NCBI GenBank assembly: GCA_002773655.1
Contig: PFAR01000005.1
Location: 1,562 to 17,053, forward strand
Source: Candidatus Falkowbacteria bacterium CG10_big_fil_rev_8_21_14_0_10_43_10
Lineage (GTDB): Bacteria > Patescibacteriota > Patescibacteriia > Patescibacteriales > XYC2-FULL-47-12
Length of the DNA: 15,492 nucleotides
Direction of reading: 5' to 3'
The position numbers and the translations under genes were made by a program. The notes below the pieces were generated by a model. That model was given only the letters and a program-made list of their open reading frames with translations, did not search any database and was not told where the DNA came from. Within the stretch, counting starts at the first letter, position 1; each line of letters begins with the position of its first letter. Shown here one piece after another: positions 1-6,148 of this stretch.

Positions 1-9
1 TTCAAATCA

Positions 10-30
10 TTCGAGCGATTGTCGCTCGAA
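10..30. repeat. Short perfect hairpin at the left edge
   Basis: Two 9-base arms (10-18 TTCGAGCGA and 22-30 TCGCTCGAA) pair perfectly around a TTG loop. No run of T follows on either strand, so it is not a clear intrinsic terminator. The rest of 1-166 holds no recognisable gene. It contains a second partial TTCGAG word at 35-40 and an AT-rich stretch leading into the first gene. Confidence 0.5.
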
Positions 31-166
31 AAAGGTTCGAGCTTCGTTCAGCAATTGCGACAAAAATCAGATTTTATGGCATTATTAAGGTAATAACTTG
101 ATAATTTATAGTCATGCCATTTTATTTTGTTGTTGTTAGTTTTTAATTTATCGAGGATAAAATTTT

Positions 167-892
167 ATGAGTTTACAGGATTTGCCAAAACCAGGTTCAA
201 AATTCAGAGCCAAAATTTTTTCAGAGAAAATGAAACGCGCTACGCGGTATGGCGAGCTTAAAAGTTTAAGCGATAATATTGATCCGATAGTTGAAACTAT
301 AAGAGAGTATCAAAGCGCTGTCAGAAGAAAAGGCGGTTTAAACAGCCTGCAGCGGCGCAGTGCTTTGGGCAAAATTAAAAAAAAGAGCAGCGAGCAAGGC
401 ATTGCCGTCACTGCGCCAGATGTTCGCGGCATCAAAAAAATTTTAGAGCATTTTAATCCAAAAAATAAAAACACTACCGCCGGATTGGCGGATAAATATA
501 GCTCTTCGGCAAAGGCTGACAAAGGATTAGACCTCTTTAAATTCCGCCGGGAAGAAAAAAAACCGCCGGTTGCCAGATACCTCCGCGCTCTTGACAGGAG
601 TTATGAAGATGAAAAAAATAATTCATCTACCGGTGTGAGCATTGAGTCTATTAGAAATAAGGGCGGAGCAAGCCGCTTAAGAGTTGATATATCAAAGGGC
701 GGTTCCCGGCAGTCGGGGATTAACCCCCTGACCGGCGGAACAACTTCGTCCAAACAGGCAAACGGCCATGATTTTTCTGGCAGATTAGACGTTAATCCTT
801 TATCCGGAGGAACTACCCGGCCAGTCGGCGGAGGCTTAAATCAGCCGTCCGCGCCGACTCCGCCGAAGCTGCCGCCAAAATTAGCAATTTAA
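167..892 (+). CDS. Hypothetical basic, low-complexity protein with a repeated NPL(T/S)GGTT motif
   Basis: A 241-residue protein that I do not recognise. The first ~145 residues are strongly basic and probably helical (many Lys/Arg/Glu). The last ~90 residues are rich in Gly, Ser, Thr and Pro and probably disordered, ending in a Pro/Lys-rich tail. The motif NPLTGGTT at residues 186-193 recurs as NPLSGGTT at 210-217, a 24-residue period. There is no signal peptide or membrane segment. The ATG at 167 has a weak purine-rich GAGG ten bases upstream, one of the few Shine-Dalgarno-like sequences in the window. The codon texture and the absence of a competing frame support a real gene. A nucleic-acid-binding or structural linker role is only a guess from charge. 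Confidence 0.65.
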   Translation: MSLQDLPKPGSKFRAKIFSEKMKRATRYGELKSLSDNIDPIVETIREYQSAVRRKGGLNSLQRRSALGKIKKKSSEQGIAVTAPDVRGIKKILEHFNPKNKNTTAGLADKYSSSAKADKGLDLFKFRREEKKPPVARYLRALDRSYEDEKNNSSTGVSIESIRNKGGASRLRVDISKGGSRQSGINPLTGGTTSSKQANGHDFSGRLDVNPLSGGTTRPVGGGLNQPSAPTPPKLPPKLAI

Positions 893-899
893 AAACACC

Positions 900-914
900 T
901 GACAATTGACAATT
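900..914. repeat. 7-nt tandem repeat (TGACAAT x2)
   Basis: TGACAAT occurs twice in direct succession, followed by one more T, just after the stop codon of the hypothetical gene. It belongs to the same 7-nt-period spacer style seen at 7532-7545, 8221-8260 and 14043-14065. Confidence 0.6.
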
Positions 915-932
915 ATTTATTAAAATTTTAAT

Positions 933-1097
933 ATGATTACCACGGTTGATTTTAAAAAGAAATTTAGATTTAGAGATTTCCAGGTTTATAAAGATGCTAG
1001 GCAATTTGTTAAAGAGTTAAAAAATTTATCAAAAATTAAATTCCCTAAAGAAGAGCAATATTGTTTAACATCCCAGTTATGGAGGGCACTAGTGTAA
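933..1097 (+). pseudogene. Truncated four-helix-bundle protein (23S rRNA IVP-like family)
   Basis: A 54-codon frame from ATG 933 to TAA 1095-1097. Its residues include FRFRDFQVYKDARQFVKEL and EEQYCLTSQLWRAL, which match the N-terminal half of the four-helix-bundle family named after the protein in 23S rRNA intervening sequences (PF05635/TIGR02436), usually ~115-125 residues. The family continues after this point with a conserved segment ending in a NIAEG-type motif. Here the frame ends after WRALV and the adk start follows seven bases later. No continuation is seen in the other frames. I read it as the 5' remnant of a gene whose 3' half was lost when the present adk junction formed. It could still be translated as a short peptide. 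Confidence 0.65.
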
Positions 1098-1104
1098 TAT
1101 TTAT

Positions 1105-1749
1105 ATGGATAAAAGAGTAATCTGCCTTTTCGGCCCGCAAGGTTCGGGAAAAGGCACCCAAGCCAAGTTATTAACAAAAAAATTGAATATCCCCCATATT
1201 TCCATGGGCGACTTGTTCAGGATGGCGATTGAAAGCGGCACGGAGCTGGGCCGGAAGGTTAAGGAAGTTATTAATCAGGGAGACTTAGCGCCGGATGGAA
1301 CGGCATTTAATTTATTAAAAGAGCGCGTTTCTAATATTGACTGCGCCAATGGTTTTATTTTAGATGGTTTTCCCAGGACTTTAAAACAGGCTGGATTGCT
1401 TGATGAGTATATTGAGGTTGATAAAGTTGTGGTGATTGATATTTCCAATAAGGAATCAATTAAGCGCTTAGCCAGCCGCCGGCACTGCTTAAGCTGCGGA
1501 TCAATTTATAATCTTTACACCGTGCCCAAACCGAAAGAAGACGAGATGTGCGACCGGTGCCATAAGAAGCTATATCAGCGGGATGATGATAAAGAAGAAG
1601 CGGTGGCGGAGAGGCTGAAAAAATACCATGAAGAGACTGAGCCGTTAATTGATTATTATAAAAATAAAGGTAAAAATAAAGTCGCGGAAATTAATGGGGA
1701 ACAAAGCATAGAAAAAGTGGCTGAAGACATAAATGAGGCGATAGAATAG
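1105..1749 (+). CDS. adk: Adenylate kinase
   Basis: A 214-residue cytosolic enzyme that interconverts ATP + AMP with two ADP. The P-loop GPQGSGKGT is at residues 10-18. The AMP-binding strand has DGFPRT at 87-92, and the LID region ends with YQRDDD at 157-162. The LID carries four cysteines, C128-x2-C131 and C149-x2-C152, forming the structural zinc site of the long, Gram-positive-type adenylate kinases. The length is normal for the long form. The ATG at 1105 gives the standard N-terminus directly before the P-loop. A GGAGGG at 1081-1086 is 18 bases upstream, too far to be a usual ribosome-binding site. map follows after 17 bases, so the two are probably co-transcribed. This adk-map order is widespread in ribosomal-protein operons, but the usual secY partner is replaced here by the four-helix-bundle remnant. 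Confidence 0.97.
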   Translation: MDKRVICLFGPQGSGKGTQAKLLTKKLNIPHISMGDLFRMAIESGTELGRKVKEVINQGDLAPDGTAFNLLKERVSNIDCANGFILDGFPRTLKQAGLLDEYIEVDKVVVIDISNKESIKRLASRRHCLSCGSIYNLYTVPKPKEDEMCDRCHKKLYQRDDDKEEAVAERLKKYHEETEPLIDYYKNKGKNKVAEINGEQSIEKVAEDINEAIE

Positions 1750-1766
1750 GAAAATAAATTTGAACT

Positions 1767-2546
1767 ATGGTTAAGTTGAAGACAAAAGAAGAAATAAAAA
1801 TATTGAAAGAGGGCGGATTTATTTTGGGAAATATTTTAGATCAGCTAAAAAAAATGGTTAAACCGGGACTGAATATCGGTGATCTGGAAAAAAAAGCGAT
1901 AGAATCAATTAAAGAGGCTGGAGGACAACCCTCTTTTAAGGGATATCGCGCTAAGCATGATAAAAAGCCTTTCCCGACCGCTCTGTGCGCCTCGATTAAC
2001 GAAGAACTGGTGCATGTTCCGGCTTTGCCGAATCGTTATTTAAAAAAAGGCGACATTATCAGTTTGGATATAGGCATGAAATATAAAAATTTATATACCG
2101 ATACGGCCATTACCGTTCCGGTGGGCAATATCGGCGCGCAAACGGAAAAATTAATAAGAGTTACCAAGGAATGCCTTGATTTAGCTATCCAACAGGTAAA
2201 GCCCGGCAATAAGCTGATTGACATCGCGCGGGCGGTGCAGATAAACGCGGAGGCGAACGGGTTCGGCGTTGTGCGGGAGCTGGTCGGCCATGGCGTCGGC
2301 TATGAAGTGCATGAATCGCCCCAAGTTCCCAATTATGACAGCGGCGAAGATAATATAATGGGCCAGGAGATGGAAACGGGTCTGGTAATAGCCATTGAGC
2401 CGATGCTGACCATCGGCGACTGGCGCGTTAAAACCGGCGCCAACGGCCTTAGCATTTTAACCAAAGACGGCAGCTTGTGCGCTCACTTTGAACATACAGT
2501 GGCAGTGACGGAAGACGGGTGTATTATTATAACGGCGATAGAGTAA
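1767..2546 (+). CDS. map: Methionine aminopeptidase, type I
   Basis: A 259-residue cytosolic metalloprotease that removes the initiator methionine from new proteins. All five metal ligands of the pita-bread fold are visible: D101 (in LDIGM), D112 (YTDTA), H175 (GHGVGYEVHE), E211 (AIEPML) and E242 (FEHTVAV). H83 lies in NEELVHVPALP, the region where most bacterial enzymes have an HGIP motif, so the substrate-pocket loop is somewhat variant. The length fits the bacterial short form without an N-terminal zinc-finger extension. It lies 17 bases downstream of adk and starts at ATG 1767 with no visible Shine-Dalgarno. infA, which often follows map, is absent. The gene is followed by a long AT-rich inverted repeat. 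Confidence 0.97.
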   Translation: MVKLKTKEEIKILKEGGFILGNILDQLKKMVKPGLNIGDLEKKAIESIKEAGGQPSFKGYRAKHDKKPFPTALCASINEELVHVPALPNRYLKKGDIISLDIGMKYKNLYTDTAITVPVGNIGAQTEKLIRVTKECLDLAIQQVKPGNKLIDIARAVQINAEANGFGVVRELVGHGVGYEVHESPQVPNYDSGEDNIMGQEMETGLVIAIEPMLTIGDWRVKTGANGLSILTKDGSLCAHFEHTVAVTEDGCIIITAIE

Positions 2547-2560
2547 TATAAAATATTATT

Positions 2561-2693
2561 AAATTTTCAATTTCCAATTTTGCAATTTTCAATCAATTAT
2601 CAATTTTCAATGAAAAATTTTCAAACATTTTTGAAATTGAAAATTAAGATATTGAAAATTGAATGAAAATTGGAAATTGATCATTGAAAATTG
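2561..2693. repeat. AT-rich inverted-repeat spacer between map and ruvX
   Basis: The whole 147-base spacer is built from variants of the words TCAATTTT and AAAATTGA. A perfect 15-base pair of arms is at 2567-2581 and 2666-2680 (AAAATTGGAAATTGA on the right side), and further imperfect pairing lies inside. The right side of the repeat runs directly into the ruvX ATG at 2694. No protein-coding signal is seen. Confidence 0.8.
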
Positions 2694-3080
2694 ATGGTCA
2701 AAAAATATCTCGGCGTTGATTACGGCACCAAGCGAATAGGTTTGGCGATTGGCGGCAGCGATTCAAAAACCGCTGTTGTTTTTGGTACGGCAAATAATAT
2801 TGATGAAATCGTTAAAATTGTAAAAGAGGAAGATATTGACGCGGTAGTGTTGGGCAAGCCGTATTCAGTCGCGGACAGGGGGCATGAATTGCCGGAAAAT
2901 TTTAGAAAATTTGCCGGGGAATTAAAAAGTAAAATCAGCGCGGAAATTATTTTTGAAGATGAAAGGTTGTCAAGCAAATACGCCGATTCGTTAATCGGGG
3001 ATAAAAAAACAAAAGCATCCCGCGATGAAATAGCGGCCGTGAGCATATTGCAAGGACATTTTGATAAAAGTTCCAAATAA
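2694..3080 (+). CDS. ruvX: RuvX/YqgF-family Holliday junction resolvase-like nuclease
   Basis: A 128-residue RNase H-fold protein of the YqgF/RuvX family, linked in other bacteria to Holliday junction resolution and 16S rRNA 5' processing. The N-terminus carries the family signature LGVDYGTKRIGLAIG with the first catalytic aspartate (D8). The middle has VLGKPY, followed by FEDERLSS, and the C-terminus SRDEIAAVSILQ contains the last acidic catalytic position. The length is slightly short of the usual ~135-150. I start at ATG 2694. A TTG three bases upstream lies in the repeat and adds only one residue. There is no ribosome-binding site, because the AT-rich inverted repeat reaches the start codon. 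recO downstream suggests a DNA-repair pair, although 132 bases of repeat separate them. Confidence 0.92.
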   Translation: MVKKYLGVDYGTKRIGLAIGGSDSKTAVVFGTANNIDEIVKIVKEEDIDAVVLGKPYSVADRGHELPENFRKFAGELKSKISAEIIFEDERLSSKYADSLIGDKKTKASRDEIAAVSILQGHFDKSSK

Positions 3081-3212
3081 TAAATTTCAAATCCCAAAGA
3101 AATTATAAATCATAAATTTTAAACTTTAAAGCCAAAAAAATTTTATAATTTATAATTTGAAGTTTAAATTTTTTTGGAATTTGGTGCTTGGAATTTGTAA
3201 TTTTTTTAAACT
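3081..3212. repeat. AT-rich degenerate repeat spacer between ruvX and recO
   Basis: The spacer consists of repeated AATTTATAA, AAACTTTAAA, CAAATTCCAA-type words in both orientations, giving imperfect inverted repeats (for example AAATTTCAAATCCC near the left end against GGAATTTG words near the right end). It contains no clean terminator hairpin and no coding signal. A short + strand frame through 3188-3370 is only the +1 frame of recO. Confidence 0.6.
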
Positions 3213-3851
3213 ATGGAAGTAACCCAAAAAACCAAGGCAATTATATTGCGCCGGGAATTTTTCAACGAGAGCGATTCTCGCGTTTTTGTTTATACGCAGG
3301 ATTTTGGCAAGCTGGATTTGATCGCCCGCGGCACGCAAAAGCTGTCTTCAAAATTGGCCGCCCATATTGAACCGCTGAATTTAGCCGAAATAATGATAAT
3401 CAAAGGCAGGCAATATGACTATCTTGGCAGCTGCGTCAGCGAAGAAATTTTCAGCGGTATCAAAGATAATTATGAAAAATCCATAACAGCAGGGGAAGCT
3501 GTCCGCGCGGTGGATGAAATCGTCAAAGGGGAAGAAAAAGATGAACGGATTTTTTTAATGTTAAAGAAATTTTTAGAGACTTTAAATATTGCCGGAAGCG
3601 AGGCGGCGCTGTTTCGCCTTCAAATTCTAAAAAATGCTTTTGTTTTAAAATTAATTTCCATTCTGGGTTATCAGCCGAAATTAGACGGATTTAAAATAGG
3701 CGAACTTAAGCCAGCCCAAGACGTGATAAGCGCTATGCGAATAGTTTTGGAGAACAAATTCAGCAATTTAATCAATTTTGAATTTGATGAAATATTAACT
3801 AAGAATTTAGAAGATGTTATTTTGAAATATAAAATGTATATATTTGACTAA
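3213..3851 (+). CDS. recO: DNA repair protein RecO
   Basis: A 212-residue RecO-like recombination mediator, which in other bacteria loads RecA onto SSB-coated single-stranded DNA with RecR. The N-terminal OB-fold is recognisable from KTKAIILRREFFNESDSRV and the following FGKLDLIARGTQKLSSKLAAHIEPLN, the core of the family signature. The C-terminal part is helical and shorter than usual (typical length ~240-260). Only one cysteine is present, so the four-cysteine zinc site of some RecO proteins is missing. The ATG at 3213 matches the family N-terminus. The final codons (TTTGACTAA) overlap a good -35 element for the next transcription unit. Confidence 0.9.
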   Translation: MEVTQKTKAIILRREFFNESDSRVFVYTQDFGKLDLIARGTQKLSSKLAAHIEPLNLAEIMIIKGRQYDYLGSCVSEEIFSGIKDNYEKSITAGEAVRAVDEIVKGEEKDERIFLMLKKFLETLNIAGSEAALFRLQILKNAFVLKLISILGYQPKLDGFKIGELKPAQDVISAMRIVLENKFSNLINFEFDEILTKNLEDVILKYKMYIFD

Positions 3852-3872
3852 TCTTATCATTTTGTTTAATAT
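3844..3872 (+). promoter_or_regulatory. Candidate sigma70-type promoter for the T-box/aspS leader
   Basis: TTGACT (3844-3849) and TAATAT (3867-3872) are separated by 17 bases. The -35 element overlaps the recO stop codon. Transcription would begin near 3879-3881, just ahead of the first hairpins of the T-box leader, which makes the assignment consistent. Confidence 0.55.
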
Positions 3873-3879
3873 AAATATA

Positions 3880-4118
3880 CAATGAATTAAAGCCATTTCC
3901 CCGTTAGGCAATGGGGCAGGGACTTCGGCAAACACCGGAGGAAGGCGCGGGAAGAAATTTGCGTTATCCGCAAAAAGTAGATCCTGACGGGTAAGCCCGT
4001 TATAGCTGCAATTAAGACGTACATCTTAATATCTGATGTAAATCAGGGTGGCACCGCGCACTCAAGAGAGTTCGTCCCTGAATATCATATTTTGTGGTAT
4101 TTAGAGACGGACTTTTTT
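3880..4118 (+). promoter_or_regulatory. T-box riboswitch leader of aspS
   Basis: The 14-base T-box signature AGGGTGGCACCGCG is at 4045-4058 and its antiterminator partner CGTCCCT at 4073-4079. Upstream is a series of hairpins: 3899-3916 (7 bp), 3922-3939 (CTTCGG/CCGGAG), 3958-3974 (TTTGCG/CGCAAA), 3987-4000 (ACGGG/CCCGT followed by TTA, resembling the Stem II/III region of known T-boxes) and 4012-4029 (TTAAGA/TCTTAA). Downstream is a competing terminator. T-boxes bind a cognate tRNA; uncharged tRNA stabilises the antiterminator through its 3' end and allows transcription. With aspS next, the ligand should be tRNA-Asp and the specifier GAC or GAT. GAC occurs at 3921, 3986 and 4016, but I could not place a canonical specifier loop, so Stem I is short or divergent. 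Confidence 0.88.
4070..4118 (+). terminator. Intrinsic terminator of the T-box switch
   Basis: The arms 4070-4084 (from GTTCGTCCC) and 4098-4112 (to GACGGAC) pair over 15 positions with one mismatch and a few wobbles. Six T residues follow at 4113-4118. The left arm contains the antiterminator strand CGTCCCT, so the two structures are mutually exclusive, as expected for a T-box. Confidence 0.85.
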
Positions 4119-4145
4119 ATTAATTTATTATTATCAATTTATTAT

Positions 4146-4232
4146 TGTCATTTCGAAGGAGCGTAGCGATTGAGAAATATAAATTTTATATCCTTTGGCT
4201 CTCCGCCAGCTGGCGGATCGCTCAGGATGACA
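4146..4232. repeat. TGTCAT...ATGACA inverted-repeat element upstream of aspS
   Basis: An 87-base element bounded by TGTCAT (4146-4151) and ATGACA (4227-4232). Inside are the related words GGAGCGTAGCGATTGAG and GATCGCTCAGG and a perfect 16-base palindrome TCCGCCAGCTGGCGGA (4202-4217). It looks like an interspersed, MITE- or REP-like repeat. It lies after the T-box terminator and ends ten bases before the aspS ATG, so it becomes part of the aspS mRNA 5' region. Confidence 0.75.
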
Positions 4233-4242
4233 TATAAACGAT

Positions 4243-6036
4243 ATGTTAAGAACACACACTTGCGGAGAATTAACCGCTAAATCAAAAGGGGAAAAAGTTA
4301 CGCTCTGCGGCTGGGTGCACCGGCGGCGGGACCATGGCGGATTAATTTTTATTGATTTGCGCGATCGTTACGGTTTAACCCAGCTAACTATTGATCCGGG
4401 TAAAATAAAAGAAGCGGACAAATTGCGCAATGAATGGGTAATTAAAGCAGCTGGAAAGGTGGCGGAGCGTCCGGAGGAGATGATCAACAAAAAATTAAAA
4501 ACCGGCGGAATTGAAGTTGAAATCAGCGGATTGGAAATTTTGAGCGAATCAAAAACGCCTCCATTTTCCATTGATGAGGATAAAAACGCGGATACAAATG
4601 AGAATTTAAGATTAAAATATCGCTTTATTGATTTGCGGCGGCCGAAATTGCAGGAGATGTTAAGAGTCCGCGATGAGGTAATCCAATATATTAGGGCGTA
4701 TTTTCATAAGAATGATTTTTTAGAGGTGCAGACTCCTATTTTAGCGAACTCATCGCCGGAGGGAGCGCGTGACTGGCTCGTGCCTTCCCGCCTGTATCCG
4801 GGAAAGTTTTACGCTCTGCCGCAGGCGCCCCAGCAGTTCAAACAGCTGTTAATGGTAGCCGGAGTTGACCGGTATTTCCAAATCGCGCCCTGTTTCCGCG
4901 ATGAAGATCCGCGGGCTGACCGGCATTTCGGGGAGTTCTATCAGCTGGATATGGAAATGAGTTTTGTGGAACAGGAAGATATTTTTAAGATGATGGAGCC
5001 GCTGATGATAGAACTGACGGAAAAATTCAGCCCGAAAAAAGTTATGTTCAAGCCTTTTCCGCGCATTCCCTGGAAAGAGGCGATGACTAAGTACGGCAGC
5101 GACAAGCCGGACTTGCGTTTTGAGATGGAAATTAAGCCGGTTACTGAAATTGTAAAAAATTGCGGCTTCTCCATTTTTACCGACGCGATTAAATCCGGCG
5201 GCGTGGTACACGCGCTAAATGTTTCCGGCGGCGCAAAGTTTTCGCGCAAAGAAATTGATGAAATAACCGAAGTGGCCAAAGCCAAAGGCGCGAAAGGGTT
5301 GGCTTATATCGCCCTCACCCCCAACCCCTCTCCCAAAGGGCGAGGGGAGCTCTACGAAGCAAAGTCCCCAGTTATTAAATTTTTAGGCGCTGATTTAGTT
5401 GAAGAAATTATTAAAAGAACAAATGCAAAAGCAGGCGATATTATATTTTTCGGCGCGGATAAGTGGCGGACGGTTTGCGAAAGCCTGGGGGCGGTGCGAA
5501 GCGAATGCGGCGCACGTTTGGGATTAAAAGATCCAAAAAAAGCCGCCTGGCTGTGGGTGACTGATTTTCCCATGTATGACTATTCCGAAATTGAAAAGGG
5601 AAAGATTGATTTCGGCCATAACCCTTTTTCCATGCCCCAGGGCGGGCTGGAGGCGCTTCAAACGAAAGACCCTCTGGAAATATTGGCTTACCAATATGAC
5701 TTTGTTTTGAACGGTTTTGAGATTACGAGCGGCGCCATCAGGAACCATGACCCGAAGATAATGTATAAAGCCTTTGCAATAGCCGGTTATACTAAAGAGC
5801 AGGTGGATAAAAAATTCGGACATATGATCCGCGCTTTTGAGTACGGCGCTCCGCCCCACGGCGGAAACGCTCCCGGAATTGACCGCCTATTGATGGTAAT
5901 TAATGACTGGAACTCCATCCGCGATATCTACGCTTTCCCGAAAGACGGCGCCGGGCGGGATGTAATGCTGGACGCCCCCAGCGAGGTAGAGGAGAAGCAG
6001 CTGAAAGAATTGCATTTGAAAATAAACAAGGGATAA
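4243..6036 (+). CDS. aspS: Aspartyl-tRNA synthetase, bacterial type
   Basis: A 597-residue class IIb synthetase that charges tRNA-Asp. Domains in order: N-terminal OB-fold anticodon-binding domain (~1-105, with WVHRRRDHGGLIFIDLRD), catalytic core part 1 (~130-275), the bacterial GAD insertion (~285-420), then core part 2. Motif 2 FRDEDPRADRHFGEFYQLD begins at F218, and motif 3 GAPPHGGNAPGIDR ends at R548. The motif 3 region has NAPGIDR where many enzymes have IAFGLDR, a mild variation. Residues 358-370 (LTPNPSPKGRGEL) are the translation of an interspersed repeat inserted in frame in a variable GAD loop between AYI and SPVIKF. The T-box leader should couple expression to tRNA-Asp charging. 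Whether it also charges tRNA-Asn cannot be told, since no gatCAB is in view. Confidence 0.98.
   Translation: MLRTHTCGELTAKSKGEKVTLCGWVHRRRDHGGLIFIDLRDRYGLTQLTIDPGKIKEADKLRNEWVIKAAGKVAERPEEMINKKLKTGGIEVEISGLEILSESKTPPFSIDEDKNADTNENLRLKYRFIDLRRPKLQEMLRVRDEVIQYIRAYFHKNDFLEVQTPILANSSPEGARDWLVPSRLYPGKFYALPQAPQQFKQLLMVAGVDRYFQIAPCFRDEDPRADRHFGEFYQLDMEMSFVEQEDIFKMMEPLMIELTEKFSPKKVMFKPFPRIPWKEAMTKYGSDKPDLRFEMEIKPVTEIVKNCGFSIFTDAIKSGGVVHALNVSGGAKFSRKEIDEITEVAKAKGAKGLAYIALTPNPSPKGRGELYEAKSPVIKFLGADLVEEIIKRTNAKAGDIIFFGADKWRTVCESLGAVRSECGARLGLKDPKKAAWLWVTDFPMYDYSEIEKGKIDFGHNPFSMPQGGLEALQTKDPLEILAYQYDFVLNGFEITSGAIRNHDPKIMYKAFAIAGYTKEQVDKKFGHMIRAFEYGAPPHGGNAPGIDRLLMVINDWNSIRDIYAFPKDGAGRDVMLDAPSEVEEKQLKELHLKINKG
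5313..5350. repeat. Interspersed repeat inserted in frame inside aspS
   Basis: This GC-rich segment begins CCCTCACCCCCAACCCCTCT and continues to AAAGGGCGAGGGGAG. CCCCTCTCCC and GGGCGAGGGG form a hairpin with one mismatch. A related copy lies at 6044-6085, just after the aspS stop. The insert keeps the reading frame, giving LTPNPSPKGRGEL. Confidence 0.85.
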
Positions 6037-6043
6037 ACAACAC

Positions 6044-6085
6044 CTCACCCCTAACCCCTCTCCTTATAAAGGAGAGGGCGGGGGA
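6044..6085. repeat. Second copy of the CCCTCACCCC hairpin repeat, after aspS
   Basis: Begins CCTCACCCCTAACCCCTCTC, the same family as the copy inside aspS. Arms 6056-6065 (CCCTCTCCTT) and 6069-6078 (AAGGAGAGGG) pair perfectly around a three-base loop. No T run follows, so it is a stable 3'-end hairpin rather than a canonical terminator. Confidence 0.8.
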
Positions 6086-6104
6086 CGAGGTATGTATAAA
6101 TTTG

Positions 6105-6113
6105 TGGTATAAT
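6105..6113 (+). promoter_or_regulatory. Extended -10 promoter
   Basis: TGGTATAAT gives a consensus -10 hexamer (6108-6113) with the TG extension. No good -35 is visible 17 bases upstream, where the hairpin repeat ends. It would transcribe the membrane-protein gene starting at 6149. Confidence 0.5.
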
Positions 6114-6148
6114 GGTATTATATAAATAATAATTACTAATAAAAACAT

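Noticed and set aside
813..1177. Two minus-strand frames upstream of adk
   Set aside because: They overlap the hypothetical gene end, the four-helix-bundle remnant and adk, all of which have better support on the + strand.
3081..3212. Terminator between ruvX and recO
   Set aside because: Pairing is imperfect and AT-only and the T runs are part of the repeat words, so a terminator cannot be supported.
3188..3370. Short + strand frame overlapping the recO start
   Set aside because: It is the alternative frame of recO and has no recognisable protein features.
4849..5859. Several long open frames on the minus strand across aspS
   Set aside because: They are antisense shadows of a clear aspS gene, with no family features, starts or spacing of their own.
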